Positions 1 to 7,386 of a DNA stretch of 32,957 nucleotides are shown here, piece by piece. This stretch comes from SMXL01 sp036985715. GTDB lineage: Bacteria; Bacteroidota; Rhodothermia; Rhodothermales; UBA10348. The notes beneath the pieces were generated by a model. It was not told the origin of the DNA and searched no databases. It saw nothing but the letters and a program-made list of their open reading frames with translations. The position numbers and the translations under genes were made by a program. Numbering within the stretch: the first letter of the stretch is position 1; every line of letters begins with the position of its first letter. The DNA lies in NCBI GenBank assembly GCA_036985715.1, contig BTQE01000024.1:1-32957 (forward strand), in the 5' to 3' direction.

Positions 1-187
1 AGATGAGAACCCAGGTTCGAGACGAGCATGCCAAAGGCATGCGACTCACGAGGACACGCAGTGTCCGAGTAATCCTCCCAAGCGCGCTAGCCTCGTCGTT
101 TCATAATGGCGGGGCGTTTTTGCTTTGGGAGCGAGGGTTCAGGATTGATCAGCATGACTGCCATATTTCACCCGTAAAACGGAACAG

Positions 188-321
188 CTCCTATTCCAGG
201 AGAGAAATGAATTCGAGAACTGCATCTGCTGCAGCCGCGTGTATAAGAATGAGGGTCTATACCGCGAAGAGAGGATTAGCGAATTCATATCAGGGTGGGA
301 AGGTGCTTCCTGGAATAGGAG
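188..321. ncRNA. Nested inverted repeat folding into a three-way junction (candidate RNA element)
   Basis: Bases 188-201 are a perfect 14-bp reverse complement of 308-321. Inside that, 207-214 is a perfect 8-bp complement of 281-288. The enclosed segment holds two further hairpins side by side: 220-224/230-234 (5 bp, 5-base loop) and 236-245/258-266 (9 bp with one bulged base at 240, 12-base loop). Together they form a long closing helix with one asymmetric internal loop and a branched head. A 14-bp helix with a collinear 8-bp helix inside 134 bases is far beyond chance. No coding frame explains it. Because the helices are perfect Watson-Crick, they do not reveal the transcribed strand. It could also act as a DNA cruciform or recombination site, or be a remnant of a mobile element. 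No transposase is visible nearby. Confidence 0.55.
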
Positions 322-500
322 AAGCTCCGAAAGATGTATCTCTTCATATCAACTGCAAGCATTACGAATGCAGTCGAAGTCCGAGTCCTGACGAACGTTG
401 GCTTCCTTGAGGGCTGGAAGCGAACGCGAGGGGTATTCGCCAGGAACAATCGCTGCCTATTCAATTCACGCATGAGAGGCGCGCGAATCTTGAGAAGTTC

Positions 501-522
501 AAAACCCGTGAGGGCGGGTTTT
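501..522. terminator. Possible bidirectional intrinsic terminator
   Basis: This is a perfect 8-bp hairpin with a 6-base loop (arms 501-508 and 515-522). Each arm has a C/G-rich part followed by four T residues when read outward on its own strand, so it could end transcription in either direction. It lies about 285 bases beyond the stop of the minus-strand symporter gene and could be its terminator, or it could be part of the larger structured region. Confidence 0.35.
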
Positions 523-806
523 ACGGTGGGGAACCGTTTCCGAAGGCAGAAGGCGGCGTTGAGGGTGGATCAATCGTCTCGAGGGGTGAATCAACGCTCT
601 GATTCAACGAGTTACGTAACCCAAATACGTGACAACAAGGCAATGAACTGTCACGTGCTTATTCGAATTTGATGCCAAACTGCGAATTCCTGAGAGATGT
701 CACACGAAAACCCAAAAAATGCGCGTAGAAGCCTATTTTCACTCTGAGAAACCGACCCTATCTCGTCTCAAATCGCGAATTCAGGACAATATCAGATCGA
801 GACCAC

Positions 807-2105
807 CTAAGGAGCTGGTACAAGCTTCAATTCACCTTCACTGGCCGCTATGATTGTAGCGACCGCCGCATCACCGGTTACGTTCGTAACGGTTCGGCAC
901 ATGTCGAGGATACGATCGACGCCCAGAATGAGCCCGATTCCCGCCGCAGGTACTCCCACCGCTTCCAGGATAATGATCAGCATCACAATGCCGGCTCCCG
1001 GGACCGCTGCCGTTCCTATGGAAGCCAGGAGCGCCGTAAAGACAATTGTCAACTGGGCGCCCAGTCCTAGATCCATCCCTATCGTCTGCGCAATGAACAC
1101 GGCGGCGATGGCCTGGTAAAGAGCGGTCCCATCCATATTGATTGTCGCTCCGAGCGGCAGAACAAATGACGAAACTTCTTCGGATACGCCAATCTCGTTT
1201 TCGCACGTCTCCATCGTCACCGGGAGCGTAGCACCGCTGGATGACGTCGAAAATGCCACCAACTGAACGGGTACCAGCGCGCGATAAAAATCCCGCACCT
1301 TTAGTGGTGTCATAAATTTCACGAGACCGGTATACGTAATGCTCATGTGGAGAATGAGCCCAAACAGAACCGTAATGCTGTAATACCCGAGCGCCGAAAT
1401 CAATTCCAGAATTGAACTGAGATCATCGCCGGCAACTGAGGTAATCACATCGGCGAGTAGAGCGAACACTCCCACTGGAGCCATGTACATGATGATCTCC
1501 ACCATCTTGATCACCATGTCATTGACGGAAGAAAAAAAATCGAGCAATGGTCTTCCTCTCCCGTCAGGAATCATCAGAATCGCGATCCCTGCAAAGATGG
1601 CAAAAAAGACCACTTTCAACATGTCCCGATTACTCGTAGTGGCCGAAAAAATATTATCGGGTACCATATCCACAATGGGTGCCAAAGGGCTTCGATCCGC
1701 AAGCTCCTCTGCCGATTGGGATCGGGTCTCTACTTCGTCCTGATACGTTGCCTCAAGTTTTTCCCTCATCTCAGGCGGGACGGACGATCCAGGCTGAAGA
1801 ACATTCACCAGTACCAAACCAATGACCAGCGCTATCAGTGTCGTCCCTATATAAATGCCGATCGTCTTTCCTCCGATCCGGGAAAGCTTCTTCATATCAG
1901 ACAGGGAGGCGACACCCGTAATCAGGGAAGCCAATATCAGTGGCACGGCGATCAATTTGAGGGCATTCAGGAAGATCTGTCCGAACGGAGCAATCCAATC
2001 TGACGTGAAACTCCCCCAGCCGGCCGCGGCTGCAATAACTCCGTAAATAAGGCCCAGTACGAGACCGATGATGATCTGCCAGTGAAGCTTCTTATGCCAG
2101 GACAT
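807..2105 (-). CDS. gltP: Dicarboxylate/amino acid:cation symporter, acidic amino-acid type
   Basis: This is an inner-membrane secondary transporter of the DAACS (SLC1, GltPh-like) family, 432 residues, normal length. It probably takes up glutamate or aspartate with Na+ or H+. Diagnostic motifs are the serine-rich hairpin SSSGATLPV (288-296), NMDGT (323-327) and the last helix DRILDMCRTVTNVTGD (397-412). Its D397, D401, R404, T405, N408 and D412 line up with D390, D394, R397, T398, N401 and D405 of GltPh. Keeping the arginine at 404 argues for an acidic amino-acid substrate rather than a neutral one. DctA-type C4-dicarboxylate transport is less likely from this helix but not excluded. The start is an ATG without a clear Shine-Dalgarno. 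It is the last gene of the long minus-strand series, 145 bases after the DUF5683-like gene, and may have its own promoter. Confidence 0.93.
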   Translation of the reverse strand: MSWHKKLHWQIIIGLVLGLIYGVIAAAAGWGSFTSDWIAPFGQIFLNALKLIAVPLILASLITGVASLSDMKKLSRIGGKTIGIYIGTTLIALVIGLVLVNVLQPGSSVPPEMREKLEATYQDEVETRSQSAEELADRSPLAPIVDMVPDNIFSATTSNRDMLKVVFFAIFAGIAILMIPDGRGRPLLDFFSSVNDMVIKMVEIIMYMAPVGVFALLADVITSVAGDDLSSILELISALGYYSITVLFGLILHMSITYTGLVKFMTPLKVRDFYRALVPVQLVAFSTSSSGATLPVTMETCENEIGVSEEVSSFVLPLGATINMDGTALYQAIAAVFIAQTIGMDLGLGAQLTIVFTALLASIGTAAVPGAGIVMLIIILEAVGVPAAGIGLILGVDRILDMCRTVTNVTGDAAVATIIAASEGELKLVPAP

Positions 2106-2250
2106 AGGACGAGGAGAGTGATGATTGATGGCGGTCGGCCCGGTCTTTCGTGCCTGGGCGTCTGCGGAATCAGTAGCGTACCGTAAGAACGCCTTGCGGC
2201 GCTAACATGTCAAGTTATCGGAGCGACCCTTGGGGAGCAACGAATCCCTT

Positions 2251-3288
2251 TTATAGCCGGTAACGAATTGATGCAGTGGGTACCGGTTCACCATCGGGTG
2301 AGTAAGAGAAGCCCATGCTCGTTGAAATCCGGTCGTTGTGGAGTTTTGCGCTCACCGCCGCGTCGATGGCTGCCACCAGATGGTTGGCAACAACGAAAAG
2401 GGATACCTTGGACGCCCTCCTCAGGAGATCCTGGGCGGCGGCATGATCTTTGGCATAGGCAAAAAAGTTCGACGATACATTCGGTTTCGATTTGTCCGGA
2501 TCCGTTTTCTCAGGATCAATGGCCGCCGTGAAGTTTCCATCTTTGTCTATCCACTCCGGGTAGTCGCTCCATCCGGGTGCAAACTGAAAATATTTTCCGA
2601 TTAGTTCGTAATACTGCTGTTCACCGAAATTCGGAAGTCGATGGGAAAACGTGGCTCCCGTTTCGGGATGAAACAGTTCTCTTTCGACGGTCTGGATTTG
2701 ACCGAACATTTGGAAGACGGAAGATCGTTCCTCGCTGGTCCAGGAATTCGGATTCTGAAAGTCAACGTCGGAAACGATTGAAACTGAAGGTGCGGAGATA
2801 TTTGCCCCGTGCTCGACTTCCAGGAAATCGGAGTAATCATTGATCCACGTGGCATACTTGTCAGGCGCCCAGTCCTGATGGGCAAATATCCTGAAGTCAT
2901 CCTCGGCGTCCAAGCCGTTTGATCTGTACGTAGACCAAACAGCGATCGCGGTTGCTTCGAGGGCAAAACCGATCACGGCCTTCGTCCAGTTACCATTGTA
3001 CGCCTGCCCGGCTCCCGGTAGAATCGCAGACATTCCAAATGCCAGTGGTAAACTTCTGTTACCGAAGCTTTTTCTTCTTACCAGATACGATTCAGATGCC
3101 CCTGTTGAACTGTGAAGCAGGGAGGCTCGGATGGACGCGCGCGATAGCTGCCGTGAACACTCTACAGGATCATCATCACACGTGGACATGGCCAATGCTG
3201 GACCCACCGCGAATACAGCTAGAACAACGGCGGTCAGAATAGCGATCGTTGCTGACAGAATAGAACCGCTGTGTATGAACTGCTTCAA
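2251..3288 (-). CDS. DUF5683-like exported/membrane protein of unknown function
   Basis: The protein has 345 residues. An N-terminal hydrophobic segment (about 10-33) is a signal peptide or anchor. Around 80-118 is the pattern LPLAFGMSAILPGAGQAYNGNW followed by a hydrophobic helix. This small/Gly/Pro-rich loop with GQ-YNG before a membrane helix is characteristic of DUF5683-type proteins common in Bacteroidota. Near the C-terminus the stretch VVANHLVAAIDAAVSAKLHN is again typical of that group, and the last 20 residues look like a beta-hairpin. The middle (about 120-290) is hydrophilic and not recognised. The start codon is TTG at 3288; I see no in-frame ATG before the signal sequence, and AGAGGAT lies upstream at rather long spacing. 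It sits 24 bases after the thioredoxin-like gene, so the two are probably co-transcribed. No function is assigned. Confidence 0.75.
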   Translation of the reverse strand: MKQFIHSGSILSATIAILTAVVLAVFAVGPALAMSTCDDDPVECSRQLSRASIRASLLHSSTGASESYLVRRKSFGNRSLPLAFGMSAILPGAGQAYNGNWTKAVIGFALEATAIAVWSTYRSNGLDAEDDFRIFAHQDWAPDKYATWINDYSDFLEVEHGANISAPSVSIVSDVDFQNPNSWTSEERSSVFQMFGQIQTVERELFHPETGATFSHRLPNFGEQQYYELIGKYFQFAPGWSDYPEWIDKDGNFTAAIDPEKTDPDKSKPNVSSNFFAYAKDHAAAQDLLRRASKVSLFVVANHLVAAIDAAVSAKLHNDRISTSMGFSYSPDGEPVPTASIRYRL

Positions 3289-3312
3289 TTGTTGAACCGG
3301 ATATCCTCTGGT

Positions 3313-3975
3313 CTACAAGAACGGTGTAATCGCGCGCTCGAAAAAGCCATATGAGCGTGCACCCAGAAGATATCGACGAACCGTCCCTTCTCGGTCTATG
3401 ATAAAACTAGACGGAAGGATTTCGAAAGCTCCTGTAAATGGAGATGGAAGGTCAGTCAGGTCGGGAAATCGCATTTTGGTTGTTGCCATCGGCAGCTTCT
3501 TTTCAAACTCCAGCAACAAATCTTTTTCTTCGTAGGAAATGGAGACGATAACGAGTCCCTGGTCCCTGTATTTCTCCTGGAGCTTGTTCAAGTCTGGAAT
3601 TTCCTTAAGACACGGGACGCACCATGTTGCCCAAAAGTTGACCAGAACGACGCTTCCTCTGAAATCAGAGAGAGCATATTCCAGATCGTCGTGGACACCC
3701 GTGATCGAAAAATCAGTGGCCGGCACTTCGAGCGTGAAATCTTCGATGACTGGAGGACGTTCGTACAAGGCCACGGAGCGAGAATCTGACGATGTGGTGG
3801 CCATGATCATGAGCGCGATTGCCGAAATAACCAGAAGGCCGGAAAGTGCTGCTCCTATCACTTCCAGTTGATCCTTGGGCTGGCCCGCCTTTTTCCCTTT
3901 CAGCAACAAGTAGAGAAACAGGACGCCGATGAGGATCATCACGACCGACATTCCTATGATTACTCCTGTGCCCAT
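3313..3975 (-). CDS. Membrane-anchored TlpA/ResA-like thioredoxin-fold protein
   Basis: The 220-residue protein has two N-terminal membrane helices (about 3-25 and 38-60) followed by a thioredoxin-like domain from about 75. The redox motif is in LVNFWATWCVPCLKEIPDL, with cysteines C119 and C122 in a WCxxC context typical of the AhpC/TSA-Redoxin TlpA/ResA branch. Further family features are VIVSISYE, the cis-proline region ILPSSFIIDREG and a final beta strand. By family it would reduce or isomerise disulfides outside the cytoplasm, with the domain in the periplasm. Two helices rather than one are slightly unusual. It lies 36 bases after the protease-barrel gene and 24 before the DUF5683-like gene, in a run of exported proteins. 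A role in cysteine redox of those products is inference. The barrel gene upstream carries a CTAC cysteine pair. Confidence 0.88.
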   Translation of the reverse strand: MGTGVIIGMSVVMILIGVLFLYLLLKGKKAGQPKDQLEVIGAALSGLLVISAIALMIMATTSSDSRSVALYERPPVIEDFTLEVPATDFSITGVHDDLEYALSDFRGSVVLVNFWATWCVPCLKEIPDLNKLQEKYRDQGLVIVSISYEEKDLLLEFEKKLPMATTKMRFPDLTDLPSPFTGAFEILPSSFIIDREGTVRRYLLGARSYGFFERAITPFL

Positions 3976-4011
3976 AACCTTCTTCCCAACATTCTGCTTA
4001 ATATTGTCAAT

Positions 4012-7000
4012 TCAAAATAGATCGAACCCGAACAGGACTCCAGCGTGCCACAGAAGTTCGTTCCCGTATTGTATCGATTTCGATCCGCTCGGCGTCACAA
4101 ATCCCTCATCCAGATTAAATTCGAACGTGTCGATTCCGTACGTCGCACTTACGAACACGGCTGTCGGAAGTAAATAGTACGAACCCAGACCGAGTCGGAT
4201 CTCTGCACCGATGTCTTTTCGCGCATTTCCCAAACCAGGCCAACTCCCCGTCCACGCGAGCGCCGCATCACCGTAAATCCGAGCATAGATTTTGTCTATG
4301 TACGTGAACAGAATCTGTTTCTTAATCCTGGCGGCGATGGGAAACGTAACCGAGAGCTGCGTCCAGAGTGTCTTGTTGCCGCCTAATGCATAGAACGGAT
4401 ATCCTCGTGCTCCCGCGAGCCCCCCCACATAATCGTCATAAAATTTGTCTACCGGGTCTCCTAGAATTGAGCTTTGCCTGATTCGAAAGCCGACACCATA
4501 TGCGCCACCGCTTCGTCCGGACTCGGTTAACCGGTAACCGAGTCGACCATCAAATGAGTATCGATAAATCTGAGATTTCTCGTAAACAGGCTTCAGAAAT
4601 CCGTTTTCTATCGTAAATCGCTCAAGCAACTTACCCTGCTCCAGTTCAAATCCAGCCTCCACACGGAGTCCGTGAGGCACGACGTCGGCATCCCGATACG
4701 GATGAAAAGATTCGAAATATGCCTTTATACGTGGTCCGTGTCCGATAAAGTACTTCGAGGATGATTCCGGGACAGCGCCCCGCAGTTCTTTCGAGAAAAA
4801 CCGTTCGGTCGTGACCTGATACGGGCTGTATCGGTACCCCGCTTCAATCAACAGTGAGCGATTAATCTTGCTTCTTGCCGACAGATTGACCTCCCACAAG
4901 TTGTAGGATAAGTCGGCAAGTGTCGTATCGGGATAACAAGCTGTGCACGGAAATTCGTCGATCGCCAGTCCGTTTTCGACATTGCGTCGGATATTGAAGA
5001 GTTCCAGCGAAATCTGGGGCGACCATCGAGCCTTCACGAATCCGAGTCCCTTATTGTAATCAAACTGAAGAAAAAGGTCCCGCTCCAGATCCAGCAGATT
5101 ACTCGGGCTGAAAAAGCTGCCGAGCGATCCGGGTGACGTTGATCCGGGGGCAATCAGCACCGCCCCGAACATGCTCAGTCCACCCAGGATTTCTCTCGAT
5201 GCCGTGTACATGCCCAGCTTCAGGTTTCGCCAGAGGGTTTCGGCTCGGGATCGGTCCTTCAAACGCACTTCGGTGCGACTTCGTCTGCGAGACACATACT
5301 GATCGAGACGAAGGACGGGTAAAAAACTGAAGGATGTAAAAACATCGTCGTAGGGCCGTAACTCGGCGTCTTGCTTAAAACTGGTAACCGGATACGCTCG
5401 GACGTCAGCATCGACGTCAACGGGATCCACGTGAAGGCCCTCGGGTGGTCTTGATTTGCCCTTCAGCGTGATCGCGGGTGGTGAATACGCTATCCCACCG
5501 GACGCGGCCGGAAGGTCAATCGGATCCGTGAGAAGGGCGACCTGATAACCGGTTGCCGTATATCGGGAATACGTCACCTGCCCGGTACTCGAAAGATGCG
5601 GCGTGAATGCACCTCCCAATTCGTTTGTCAGCTGCTCGGCGGCGAATTCGAGGCGATCGGCGCTGGAACTGCGGTACAAATTGTAAATGCCCGTCCGGTC
5701 CGAAGAGAAATAGAGCACCCCCGTATTGTCAAACGCTGGCGAGCGTTCATCCACCGCTGGATCAGCTACAACCGGCTCCATGTCCCCGCCTGAGGTGCGG
5801 ATCCGAATGATATCCCTATTCGCATCTCTTGACAAACCAGCGTAAATCCAGTCACCTCCCGGGTGCCAGACGGGCTCACTAACCTGAGTGCCGTCTTGAA
5901 ACTCGGTCACGGGCGTCACCTCCTTCGTGTTCACATCAAGCAAAAATAGATTTGCCGAACCATCTCTTTCACCAATGAAGGCGATCGTCGAACCGTCCGG
6001 GCTGTACGAAGGAGACCGCGCGCGAAGCTCAGTGGTCAGGCGCGTCTCGGTTTCGGTCGAAATTTCGATTGAATAAAGATCAGAGTAGAGGTGTCCGAAC
6101 TTGGTATCCCGGATTCGCGCATATACAATCGATTTTCCATCCGGGTGCCAATCGATTGCTCCGGACACGGGCTTCGTCAAGACGTGTTCGAACGAACGCG
6201 TTAGACCCAACCGGGCGGGCTGGGCCAGGCCCGGAAGCTCAAGAACGGTTTCGCTACCTGCGTCGAGATCCAGCAGGTGTATCCGAGTTCGGCTGTAGTC
6301 CTCCCCCTGGTTCGACACGTAAGCAATCGTTGCTCCGTCCGGAGAGAATCTGGGATAGAAGTTGTTAAAGCCCTTCTCGACCAGGACGGATCCGGATGAT
6401 TCGTTTCTTCTGATCTCCTCAGTGCCTGCCATATAGGCGTCCCTGAGAGATGAGATCCATTCTTCGTATAGCTGGTCTCCGGAAATGCCTAACGCGTCCT
6501 TCGCTGCTGACTCGAAATTCCAGTTGGTCCACTTTCCAAGCTCCTCAGTAACTGATGTTAACGCATCCTCGCCAAATCGATTTGCGATATAGGACGTGAA
6601 GGCAAAGCCCTGATTGTACACGCCTTCGCGCATCAGGCTGGTATGCGAATAGAAACTGCCCATATCGGCGAGCGAAAGCTCTTCGCCAGCAAGAACGCGC
6701 GTTCTGAGTAGCATATCACGGTGTGTATCCCAATGATCGTAGTTCATCCACTGGCGTTGGTACTGAGCCGTCCCTTCCGCGAACCATGCAGGGTTATTCA
6801 GGACGGGTATCGGATACGTAGCTATAACGTTCGGAAACCCATATAGAACGTCCGGCCTTCGAACATCTTCGTAATCCAGGAGCTGCAGATAGTAAAACGG
6901 CACTCGCCGTGTTCCTTTCATCGACTTCTGGACCTGCACTATGTGTGTAAATTCGTGCGTAATCACGTTTCTGAGCCAATTGTGACTTCCGCGGTACGGG

Positions 7001-7386
7001 GTGTCCAGAGCCGGCGCCCAAATCTCGATAATGTTGTCGAAAAAATAGGCCGCTCCGTTGGAGTAGTCCTCAAAGTCCTTTAACACGATAGAAACTTTCG
7101 TATCCGGCTCATAATTATAAAGCGATGTGATCGGAGCATAAATGTCTTCCGCGATCTGCGAAACGACACGTGCCGTTCGATTGCTTCCCGACCCGCTTTC
7201 ATCAGCGTGGAAGTGAATCAGGAAATGCTCCGTTTCGATCGTATACCAGTCCAGGTCGCTTCTCACGTAATCGTATAAGGCCGGAGAAACCTGAGCAGTG
7301 GCTGAACCCGGTATTAACCAGGTCAACACTGCGACGAATACCGGCGTAAGCCAGCGGAGTCGATATGAAACCCATACCTGGTTCAT
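4012..7386 (-). CDS. Zinc metalloprotease, TolB-like propeller and outer-membrane barrel in one chain
   Basis: The 1124-residue protein has a signal peptide (1-31, ending SATA). A peptidase-MA-like domain (about 40-320) follows, with HEFTH at 144-148 and WFAEG at 201-205. H144, H148 and E204 are the expected gluzincin zinc ligands and E145 the catalytic base, so this domain looks active. From about 340 to 630 are repeated PD40/TolB-type blades such as YPRFSPDGATIAYVSNQ, SPSYSPDGSTIAF and EPVWHPGG. The C-terminal part (about 690-1124) is rich in alternating beta strands. It has GLAGARGYPFYALGG, resembling the conserved RGY/F loop of Omp85-type barrels, and ends in phenylalanine as outer-membrane barrels do. 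The inferred place is the outer membrane, with protease and propeller on one face. The start ATG overlaps the stop of the preceding gene (ATGA at 7383-7386), so translation is probably coupled to the T9SS-exported protein. Confidence 0.85.
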   Translation of the reverse strand: MNQVWVSYRLRWLTPVFVAVLTWLIPGSATAQVSPALYDYVRSDLDWYTIETEHFLIHFHADESGSGSNRTARVVSQIAEDIYAPITSLYNYEPDTKVSIVLKDFEDYSNGAAYFFDNIIEIWAPALDTPYRGSHNWLRNVITHEFTHIVQVQKSMKGTRRVPFYYLQLLDYEDVRRPDVLYGFPNVIATYPIPVLNNPAWFAEGTAQYQRQWMNYDHWDTHRDMLLRTRVLAGEELSLADMGSFYSHTSLMREGVYNQGFAFTSYIANRFGEDALTSVTEELGKWTNWNFESAAKDALGISGDQLYEEWISSLRDAYMAGTEEIRRNESSGSVLVEKGFNNFYPRFSPDGATIAYVSNQGEDYSRTRIHLLDLDAGSETVLELPGLAQPARLGLTRSFEHVLTKPVSGAIDWHPDGKSIVYARIRDTKFGHLYSDLYSIEISTETETRLTTELRARSPSYSPDGSTIAFIGERDGSANLFLLDVNTKEVTPVTEFQDGTQVSEPVWHPGGDWIYAGLSRDANRDIIRIRTSGGDMEPVVADPAVDERSPAFDNTGVLYFSSDRTGIYNLYRSSSADRLEFAAEQLTNELGGAFTPHLSSTGQVTYSRYTATGYQVALLTDPIDLPAASGGIAYSPPAITLKGKSRPPEGLHVDPVDVDADVRAYPVTSFKQDAELRPYDDVFTSFSFLPVLRLDQYVSRRRSRTEVRLKDRSRAETLWRNLKLGMYTASREILGGLSMFGAVLIAPGSTSPGSLGSFFSPSNLLDLERDLFLQFDYNKGLGFVKARWSPQISLELFNIRRNVENGLAIDEFPCTACYPDTTLADLSYNLWEVNLSARSKINRSLLIEAGYRYSPYQVTTERFFSKELRGAVPESSSKYFIGHGPRIKAYFESFHPYRDADVVPHGLRVEAGFELEQGKLLERFTIENGFLKPVYEKSQIYRYSFDGRLGYRLTESGRSGGAYGVGFRIRQSSILGDPVDKFYDDYVGGLAGARGYPFYALGGNKTLWTQLSVTFPIAARIKKQILFTYIDKIYARIYGDAALAWTGSWPGLGNARKDIGAEIRLGLGSYYLLPTAVFVSATYGIDTFEFNLDEGFVTPSGSKSIQYGNELLWHAGVLFGFDLF

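Larger units (their letters stand above)
1..806. other. Gene-free region dense in inverted repeats, possible large structured RNA
   Basis: No open frame here has protein-like composition or a recognisable domain, yet the first 660 bases are full of inverted repeats. Those I can place exactly are 26-32/36-42 (7 bp, 3-base loop), 52-57/61-66 (6 bp, 3-base loop), 75-83/122-131 (9 bp, one bulge), the nested structure at 188-321, 352-357/369-374 (6 bp), 396-406/416-426 (10 pairs, one G-G mismatch), 501-508/515-522 (8 bp), 523-527/533-537 (5 bp), 587-592/601-606 (6 bp) and 627-633/650-656 (7 bp). A possible long-range 8-bp helix pairs 143-150 with 568-575. Single 6-7 bp hairpins are expected by chance in this length, but the 14+8 bp nest and the overall density are not. 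The RNA strand is unclear; a T run at 117-121 after a GC-rich stem slightly favours plus. Positions 660-806 are the 3' flank of the symporter gene and show little structure. I could not match tmRNA, RNase P RNA, SRP RNA, group II intron domain V or attC sites. Confidence 0.5.

Noticed and set aside
11..23. GGTTCGAGAC, resembling a tRNA T-loop
   Set aside because: The flanking five bases on each side are not complementary and no acceptor or anticodon arm fits; upstream sequence is missing, so a tRNA end cannot be shown.
376..383. GAAGTCCG, similar to the conserved P4 box of RNase P RNA
   Set aside because: The matching ACAGAA-type 3' box and the rest of the RNase P consensus are absent.
1..660. 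Integron cassette (attC) array
   Set aside because: No GTTRRRY/RYYYAAC core pairs occur at the hairpin bases and no integrase gene is present.
3..672. Overlapping open frames of 135, 62 and 112 residues in the hairpin region
   Set aside because: Composition is rich in Arg/Ser with no domain, the frames overlap on both strands, and they run through the perfect inverted repeats; better explained as non-coding.
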